Source: Paracoccaceae bacterium Fryx2 (GTDB lineage: Bacteria > Pseudomonadota > Alphaproteobacteria > Rhodobacterales > Rhodobacteraceae). Taken from it: a DNA stretch of 64,000 bases. This document shows, piece by piece, positions 57,576 to 64,000 of this stretch. The stretch is taken from the NCBI GenBank assembly GCA_032334235.1, contig JAVSGI010000005.1, positions 682,001 through 746,000 on the forward strand. The letters run 5' to 3'. The notes under the pieces were generated by a model. The model made no database searches. It was not told the DNA's origin and saw nothing but the letters and a program-made list of their open reading frames with translations. The position numbers and the translations under genes were made by a program. Numbering within the stretch: position 1 is the first letter of the stretch; each line of letters opens with the position of its first letter.

Positions 57576-60500
57576 CCCCCGGCCCCCGGCCCGCGCGTGC
57601 CCAGCACCGGGGCGGGGCTGCGAAAGATGTCGCGGAACATGCCCGGCGTCAGGATCGACAGCGGGTTGACCGAGACCTGCGGCGCCCCGGCGGTGCCCTG
57701 CAGGCTGTAGTTGAAGCCGAACAGCCCCTCGCCGCGCCGGGTGAACACCGCGCCGAGGCCGTTCAGCAGATAGATCGGTGACACGACACCCTGCATGTTC
57801 AAACGCTTGCTTCCGACCTGATAGACCCCGGCCATCGACACGCCCAGCGACGCGCCGATTGCGGCGCCCCTCGTGATCTCGATTGCGGCGGGCGTCAAGC
57901 GGAACTCGGCGTCGGCGTTGGAAAACAGCAGCCCTTCGCCGTTCAACTGTTCGAGAAGGCCCACCACCGAGACCGCCGACAGCAGTTCGGCCATCACCGG
58001 GGCGTTGCGCACCCTTACGTTGACCACATCGGCGCGGCCGTTGTAATGCCCGGCCTCGCCGGTGGGGGCCAGTTGCAGATCGAGGCTGCCGCCGCGGGCA
58101 TTGGCAAAGATGCCCGCCGCCGCCAGCACCCCGCCCGCATCGTCGGATTTCAGCCGCACCGCCGTGCCGTTCTGCATCTGCACCACGGTGCCCGCCACCC
58201 GGGTCCTGTCGTTGACCTGCGCGGTGAAGCTGCCGTTGAAGCCGCCGCGCGGGGTGAAGCTGCCGCGAAACCCGGTGAGCGCAATGCCGTCCGACACGAT
58301 CAGGCGGTCGAGCACCACGTTCAGCGGGCCGCCCTTGCCGCCGCCGCCGCCACGTCCGGCCTTGAAGCGGCGCAGGTCGATCTGGCCGCCGGTCAGTGCC
58401 ACGTCGGCCGCCCGGCCCGCGCCGCGCCCGGTCAGGGTGGCGGTGGCATCCAGCCAGCCGCCGAGGCGCAGCCGCGACAGCCGTGCGAGGTCGAGCCCGC
58501 CGCCGGGGCGCAGGCTGATGGTGCCCGCCAGATCGAGCCCCGCGCCGGACAGGCTCAGCCGGTCGATGGCGGCGGGAGCGCCAGCGTCGCCTCAAGCTCC
58601 AGTCGGCCGGTCTGGGTGGGCGACTTGGACCAGCCGAGGTCGGGCAGGCGCAGCCCGATGCCCGCCAGATCGGAGGTCAGCAGCAGCTTGCCCTGCGTGC
58701 CGCGTTGCAGGTCGATGGCGATGGCGGCCGGACCTTCACCGCTGATCGTGCCATCGGGCAGGCCCAGCCCGAAATCGGCCGCAGCCGCCTGCGACAGCGT
58801 GACCGTGCCCGCGACCTGGGCGCGGCCCTGCGCTTCAGGGCCCAGCGACTGGTCATAGGTCACATCGAACGGCACCTTGCCAAGGCGGCCGGGGCCCGCG
58901 ATGCGCAAGGCGGCGGGGTCGGCGGTCAGGGTCATCGCGGCGGCAGTCAGCACCCGGCCCGGCACCAGCGCATCCGAGGTCAGATCGTGCAGCGTGCCGG
59001 TGACGCGGAAATCGACGTCGGCGGACATCACCTTCTTGGCCAGCGGCAGGCGCAGCACGGTTTCCAGCACGGCGCGGCCCTGCCCCATCTCGACCGACCG
59101 CCCGGCCTTGGTCATGAAGCGGAACGGCGGCTCGTCCAGCAGCGACAGGGCGGCGGTCACGCTGCTGTCGGTCAGTAGCCGGATCACCGCCTGCGCGGGG
59201 AGCTGCGTGATGTCGGGCACCGAGAAGACCGAGCCCGCCACGTCGATCGGCCCGCCCAGCGGCGGGATCACCTGCCCCTGTTCCACCACCATGGTGTAGG
59301 CGTTGCCCTCGATGGTGGAATAGCCGCTGGCCTTCTGCACCGGCGGCAGGGTCTTCAGCACCCGGACATCGACCTCCTTGAACTCGTAGCCCAGCGACAG
59401 GCGCGGCTCGGCGCCCGGCGAAAGGCGGATCGCGGCCTGCACGTCGAACAGCTCGCCCTCGGTCAGGTTCTCGACCAGCCAGGCGCGGGTGCGCGGCACC
59501 AGCGCCATCGGCCACAGCGCCAGCAGCCGGTCATGGCGGATCGCGTCGAGCCCGAGATCGAGCGACAGCCGCCAGCCTTCGGGGTCGGCGCTGACGCGGC
59601 CCTTGCCGATCAGGTGCCGCCCGGCCTCGACCAGCGCCACCTGCCCGATGTCGAGGCTGAAGGGGTCGAGCTTCAGGCGCACATCGACCGCGCCCTCGGA
59701 AAAGCGCAGGGGTTCGACGAACAGCCCATCGGGGTCCACCATCACCTGCGTCAGGCGCATCTGGCCCAGCCAGGCATCGGGGTTGCCGCGCACCGCGTCG
59801 GGCAGGTAGGCGTGGCCGGTGGCGGCCAGCCGCAGCGACCGGCTCTGCACCGTGAGGTCGGACAGGATGATGCGCCCGGCCGCCGGGTCGAAGCCGAAGG
59901 TCATCCCGGCCTGCTCGAAGGCGATGGGGGCGGTTTCGGCGCGGGGGCGCAGCGCACCCGCCGCCACGGTCAGCGCCCCGTCGAAGCCGGTCAGCCGCCC
60001 GCCCGCGTCAAGCGTGGTCGAGAGCCGCCCCGAGATCGGCGCATCGAGCACGCCCAGCCATTCCAGCACCCCGGCCTGCGCCGCGATGTCGGCGGCGGCG
60101 ACCCGGTCCACCGTCGCGGTGATCCGCGCCGCAGCACTGCCCTTCGCGGTGACGAAGGTCAGAAGCGCCTGCGCCGGGGCCTGCCCGCCGCCGACCAGCG
60201 ACAGGCCCAGCTCGGCCGCAAGCTCGGTGTCGCGGTTCAGGATCGTCAGGCGGCCGTCGCCCACCTCCCACACGCGGCGGGCGCGCTGGTCTTCCAGCGT
60301 CAGGGTCAGCGCCTCGGCCTCGATCCGGCGCAGGTGCGAAAAGACCGGCAGCGCCACCACCTCTTCGGCGGCGTCGAGCACGGCGGCAAAGCTGTCGAGA
60401 TGCGCGAAGCTGAGGTTGCCGCCCGAGCCCAGGTCGATACGGCCATCGGCATCGCGCCGCAGCTTCAGCCTTGCCCCGACCAGCGTCAGGCTGCGGGCGC

Positions 60501-60885
60501 GCACCTGGCCGGAAAGCAGCGCCCCGGCGTCGATGGCAACACGCACCTCGGGCAGGGTCAGCAGCGCCTCGGCGCCGGGTCGGGCAAGGCGCAGGTCTTC
60601 CAGCCGGAAGCGCGGCACCCAGTCGCGGCCGACCGTGACCTCGATCGCCCCCATCGACAGCGCGGCGCCCCCCATGCCGGGACCGAGCGCGCGGTTGACA
60701 CGCGACTCGAGCTCGACCACCGTCCAGACCGGCAGGCGCAGCGGCTTGCCGGTCAGGCCCATGACGCCGAAGACCAGCGCGAAGGCCATGAACACCAGCG
60801 ACAGCAGCAGCCACAGCCCCGAACGCCCGCGCCGGGGGGCGCGGCGCGGCTTTGCCTGAACGGGCACGGGCGGGGTTTCGGTCAT
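57572..60885 (-). pseudogene. AsmA-like/DUF3971 envelope protein gene with one frameshift
   Basis: The first frame, from ATG 60885, runs to 58555: basic N-terminus, one membrane helix (SGLWLLLSLVFMAFALVFGV) and long AsmA-like beta repeats. It stops after ALPPPSTG. Shifting one base near 58567-58580 continues at [15 protein letters not shown] for about 330 codons to 57572, with the AsmA C-terminal motif ([13 protein letters not shown]). Intact relatives are single genes of about 1100 aa, so one G/C is missing here. Such proteins bridge the inner and outer membranes in lipid transport. The second part alone also has an ATG at 58402. A real frameshift and a sequence error look the same from here. 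Confidence 0.75.
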
Positions 60886-60954
60886 CGGTGGTGTTTGCAC
60901 CCTTTCTGGTCTCTGATGCGACGGGTTGCCTTTATCTTTGCCGGAAGACAACTA

Positions 60955-62124
60955 GTGTTCCCCACCTGACACAGGATTCCCATTGAGGGCCTGATGTGCC
61001 ATATTCGGGGCATGAGACGCGATGACATTTGCCTTTACCTTGGCCCCGCCGACCGTGCTGAGCTTCAAGCTCTGATCACCAACCGCAACACTGCGCGCAA
61101 GCTCGTCTGGCGTTCCGAGATCGTGCTGGCGACAGCGGACGGTCACGGCACTTTTGAGATCATGCGGCGCGCACGCACTTCGAAGCCCACGGTCTGGCGC
61201 TGGCAGGCTCGGTATCTCGATGAGGGTGTGGACGGCCTCAAGCGCGACAAGACAAGGCCCTCGCGCGTGCCGCCATTGCCCATGGAAACAAGGCTGAAGG
61301 TGATCACCAAGACGGTGCAGGAGACGCCGCCCAACGCCACCCACTGGAGCCGCGCCCTGATGGCCGAAGCCATGGGGATTTCGCCGTCGAGTGTGGGTCG
61401 CATATGGGCCGAAGCTGGCTTGAAGCCGCATCTCACGAAGGGGTTCAAGGTCTCGAATGACCCGCTGTTCGAGGAAAAGGTCACGGATATCGTCGGTCTC
61501 TACCTTGATCCACCGGATCGGGCTGTGGTTCTGTGTGTTGATGAGAAGTCGCAGATCCAGGCGTTGGATCGGACGCAACCCGGTCTGCCGCTCAAGAAGG
61601 GGCGCGCAGCTACCATGACACACGATTATAAGCGGCACGGCACGACCACGCTGTTCGCCGCGCTGGATGTGAAATCCGGCAAGGTCATCGGCGATTGCAT
61701 GCCCCGCCATCGCGCCAAGGAGTTCCTGAAATTTCTGCGGCAGATCGACAAGGCCGTGCCCGCGCGTCGTCACGTGCACCTGGTGCTCGACAACTACGCC
61801 ACCCACAAGACGCCCGAGGTGAAAGCATGGCTGGACAAGCACCCGCGCTTCAAGCTGCACTTCACGCCCACCAGCGCCTCATGGCTGAACCTGGTCGAAC
61901 GCTTCTTCGCCGAAATCACATCGAGGCGCATCCGACGTGGCAGCTATTCCAGCGTCGATGACCTGAAGACCGCGATCTACGACTATCTGGCGCAGCACAA
62001 CGAGAAGCCGAAGCCCTTCAGGTGGACCAAAACCGCCGAGGACATCCTCACCCGAGAACGCCGCGCGCTCGACAAACTCGACGAAATTCGCGGAAACAGG
62101 TAGGAAGTGTCAGACTCAGAACAC
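60955..62124 (+). mobile_element. Complete IS630-family insertion sequence
   Basis: The 1170-bp element has inverted ends: GTGTTC-N5-CTGACAC on the left and the same with a different 5-base centre on the right. It is flanked by TA at 60953-60954 and 62125-62126, the target duplicated by this family. It lies between the AsmA-like gene and bcp. Confidence 0.92.
60994..62103 (+). CDS. IS630-family transposase
   Basis: A 369-aa transposase in one intact frame: a helix-turn-helix N-terminus (RRARTSKPTVWRWQARYLDE) and a DDE domain with Asp in CVDEKSQIQAL, Asp in LVLDNYATHK and Glu in SWLNLVERFFAEI. The second Met (61012) is another possible start. The second half has no frameshift, so it is probably active. 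Confidence 0.93.
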   Translation: MCHIRGMRRDDICLYLGPADRAELQALITNRNTARKLVWRSEIVLATADGHGTFEIMRRARTSKPTVWRWQARYLDEGVDGLKRDKTRPSRVPPLPMETRLKVITKTVQETPPNATHWSRALMAEAMGISPSSVGRIWAEAGLKPHLTKGFKVSNDPLFEEKVTDIVGLYLDPPDRAVVLCVDEKSQIQALDRTQPGLPLKKGRAATMTHDYKRHGTTTLFAALDVKSGKVIGDCMPRHRAKEFLKFLRQIDKAVPARRHVHLVLDNYATHKTPEVKAWLDKHPRFKLHFTPTSASWLNLVERFFAEITSRRIRRGSYSSVDDLKTAIYDYLAQHNEKPKPFRWTKTAEDILTRERRALDKLDEIRGNR

Positions 62125-62166
62125 TAGAACTCCAAGGCTAACCACTCTCTGCGCAAGGAGCCGCCC

Positions 62167-62649
62167 ATGACCGATGCCCCACTTGATGCCGGACACGACG
62201 CCCCCGACTTCACCCTGCCCCGCGACGGCGGCGGCACGGTCACCCTGTCTGCCCTGCGCCCGGGCATGGTGGTGCTGTATTTCTACCCCAAGGACGACAC
62301 CCCCGGCTGCACCACCGAGGCGCTGGATTTCACCGCCAGCGCGCCCGCCTTCGCCGCGCTGGGCGCCACCGTGATCGGCGTATCGAAAGACAGCATCAAG
62401 GCGCATGACAAGTTCGTGAAGAAGCACGCACTCGGCATCGCGCTGGTGTCGGACGAGGCGGGAACGGTGTGCGAGGATTACGGCACCTGGGTCGAGAAAA
62501 GCATGTATGGCAAGACCTATATGGGCATCGAGCGCAGCACGGTGCTGATCGACGGCACGGGCAAGGTGGCGCGGGTCTGGCGCAAGGTCACGGTCAAGGG
62601 CCACGTCGAAGAGGTGCTGGCGGCGGTATCGGCCCTGTCCCCGGCCTGA
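62167..62649 (+). CDS. bcp: Thioredoxin-dependent thiol peroxidase (BCP)
   Basis: A 160-aa peroxiredoxin that reduces hydroperoxides. The peroxidatic Cys is in FYPKDDTPGCTTEALDF (about residue 46); the resolving Cys five residues later in E. coli BCP is replaced here, so it is a 1-Cys type or uses the Cys in TVCEDYG (about residue 101). The ATG follows CAAGGAGCCGCCC. Confidence 0.93.
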   Translation: MTDAPLDAGHDAPDFTLPRDGGGTVTLSALRPGMVVLYFYPKDDTPGCTTEALDFTASAPAFAALGATVIGVSKDSIKAHDKFVKKHALGIALVSDEAGTVCEDYGTWVEKSMYGKTYMGIERSTVLIDGTGKVARVWRKVTVKGHVEEVLAAVSALSPA

Positions 62650-62917
62650 CGCCGGACCCTGGTGCTGCCGGGCCGGGTTCCGATTGTTCACCCCCCGGCG
62701 CAGCCGGGACAGAAGGCCCGGCGGGGGGGGGCACAACCAAAGGTAGATCGGCAGTTTTACGCCGATTTTGCCCGCAAACGGCACGGCCCGGGACACGACC
62801 GGTCAAATTTGTTGCGATGCGTTCCCCCGCTGGCTAATCAGGCGGAGGGGACGGGCCCGGGGCATCCAGCTGACCCGGCCGAAGTTCCTGCCCGGAAATA
62901 ACGGACGGAACCCGCCA
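62650..62917. other. Gene-free gap between bcp and the M23 gene
   Basis: No coding signal or RNA recognised. It has GC-rich short inverted segments and a run of nine G at 62723-62731, a likely place for length error. Confidence 0.5.
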
Positions 62918-64000
62918 GTGATCAATCGCCTCGCCTACAGGATAAACACCGTTCTGGAACGCCGGTTCCCTGAACAGCGGCTGTTCCTGAAATCCGATGC
63001 CACCACCCGCTTCATCCGTCTGCGCCCCGCCACCCAGGTGATCGCCCTTGCAGGCAGCACCTGCATCGTCGCCTGGACCATCCTCGCCACCGCGATCCTG
63101 CTGATGGACAGCATCGGCGCCGGTTCCGCCCGCGACCAGACGCAGCGCCAGCAGGCGCTGTACGAATCCCGGCTTTCGGCACTGTCGTCAGACCGCGACC
63201 ACCGGGCCGAGGAGGCACTGCGCGCGCAGGAACGGTTCAACCTCGCGCTGGCCGAGGTCAGCGCCATGCAGTCCCGGCTGCTGGAATCGGAAGACCAGCG
63301 CAAGGAACTGGAAACCGGGATCGACGTGATCCAGAACACCCTGCGCCGCACCATCCGCGAACGCGACGCAGCGCGCGAGGATGCCGACCGGCTGACCCTG
63401 GCGCTGAACCCCGAGGGCGGCAACGGCCGCAGCAGCGACGGGCGCGCCCATGATGCCGAGGCGACGATCCGCATCCTGACCGGGGCACTGGGCACCACCG
63501 CCCGCCAGCGCGACACCATGGCCGAGGCCGCGCAGCTGGCACGCGACGATACCGCCCGGGTGCTGCTGGAAAAGCGGGTGATCGAGCAGCGAAACGACGC
63601 CATCTTCAGCCGGCTGGAAGAAGCGGTGGCGGTCTCGATGGAGCCGCTGGACAAGATGTTCCGCGATGCGGGCATGTCGTCGGATGCGCTGCTGGAACAG
63701 GTGCGCAAGGGCTATTCCGGCCAGGGCGGCCCGCTGATGCCGCTGTCGCTGTCGACCAGCGGCGTGCCTGCGATCGGCGGTCGCGACGAGGCCCGCGCCA
63801 AGGAAATCCTGACCGGACTCGACCGGATGAACCTCTATCGCATGGCGGCCGAAAAGGCACCCTTTGCGATTCCGATCAAGGCGGCGTTCCGCTTCACCTC
63901 GCCCTTCGGCTATCGCAACGACCCCAAGGGGGCGGGCACCCGGATGCACACCGGCACCGATTTCGCCGGCCCCTACGGCACGCCGATCTTCACCACCGGC
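62918..64000 (+). CDS. M23 (LytM) metallopeptidase with N-terminal coiled coil, truncated by window end
   Basis: An open frame from GTG 62918 to the window end (361 codons). The N-terminus is VINRLAYRINTVLERRFPEQ, then a membrane helix (about 50-68), a coiled-coil region (about 75-180) and the start of a LytM domain with RFTSPFGYRNDPKGAGTRMH and TGTDFAGPYGTPI, holding the first zinc ligands. It is of the DUF5930/M23 type, often found with bactofilin. It acts in the periplasm on peptidoglycan; the catalytic end is beyond the window. Confidence 0.85.
   Translation, partial: MINRLAYRINTVLERRFPEQRLFLKSDATTRFIRLRPATQVIALAGSTCIVAWTILATAILLMDSIGAGSARDQTQRQQALYESRLSALSSDRDHRAEEALRAQERFNLALAEVSAMQSRLLESEDQRKELETGIDVIQNTLRRTIRERDAAREDADRLTLALNPEGGNGRSSDGRAHDAEATIRILTGALGTTARQRDTMAEAAQLARDDTARVLLEKRVIEQRNDAIFSRLEEAVAVSMEPLDKMFRDAGMSSDALLEQVRKGYSGQGGPLMPLSLSTSGVPAIGGRDEARAKEILTGLDRMNLYRMAAEKAPFAIPIKAAFRFTSPFGYRNDPKGAGTRMHTGTDFAGPYGTPIFTTG

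Overview
The window reads as chromosome of a high-GC alphaproteobacterium of the order Rhodobacterales (Rhodobacter/Paracoccaceae type). The signs are a fused ispDF, the rpmF-plsX-fabH-ihfA-merR block, the double-domain Dcd, a CcmE/ArgC/MurI neighbourhood, an alphaproteobacterial SOS box (GTTC-N7-GTTC) at uvrA, and a holin/N-acetylmuramidase pair of the type that lyses gene-transfer-agent producers. About 85-90% of the window is ordinary core genome. I see no prophage, CRISPR array, plasmid or integrative element; the only mobile elements are one complete IS21-family and one complete IS630-family insertion sequence.

Layout. 1-12.5 kb, mostly plus strand: isoprenoid (ispDF), phospholipid (pgpA, olsB, plsX), fatty acid (fabH), purine salvage (hpt), a dihaem cytochrome c, msrB, bamE, yceD-rpmF, ihfA, a MerR regulator, tRNA-Pro(GGG) and dcd. 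12.5-25.9 kb, all minus strand: a small basic protein, scpB-scpA-nagZ-SPOR protein-argS, the holin/endolysin pair, ccmE, argC, murI, an acyltransferase and a giant indolepyruvate:ferredoxin oxidoreductase. 26-30.5 kb: an LsrB/VtlR-like LysR regulator, a structured small RNA candidate directly downstream, then the IS21 element (8-bp target duplication) and two small membrane-type proteins. 30.6-40.8 kb: purL, bolA, grxD, zapA, a coiled-coil protein, transketolase, a DUF808 protein, gap flanked by two tiny genes, coaD and a CBS protein. 40.9-47.5 kb: a LysR regulator divergent from a valine-degradation operon (mmsA, acyl-CoA dehydrogenase, 3-hydroxyisobutyryl-CoA hydrolase, mmsB), then a Crp/Fnr regulator and a DUF2892 membrane protein. 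47.7-60.9 kb: uvrA with its SOS box, a rhodanese with a SqrR/BigR-type operator, MFS transporters, a methyltransferase, lpd, a DUF924 protein, queA and a frameshifted AsmA-like gene. 61-64 kb: the IS630 element, bcp and the start of an M23 peptidase that runs off the window.

The observations most worth a second look are: (1) a three-hairpin small RNA candidate with an exposed CCUCCC motif and a perfect intrinsic terminator next to an LsrB/VtlR-like regulator, resembling the AbcR arrangement of Rhizobiales, with T-N11-A palindromes before both the regulator and the RNA; (2) a rhodanese gene preceded by an ATTC-N8-GAAT palindrome (persulfide-sensing SqrR/BigR type), with a Crp/Fnr-DUF2892 pair on the other side of uvrA, like a dispersed YgaVP module; (3) the likely GTA lysis cassette; (4) tandem duplications at gene ends (murI, an MFS gene, msrB); (5) two single-base frameshifts in genes that otherwise read as intact; (6) a dispersed intergenic repeat in three places. 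All calls come from reading the sequence and recalling protein families; no database search was run.
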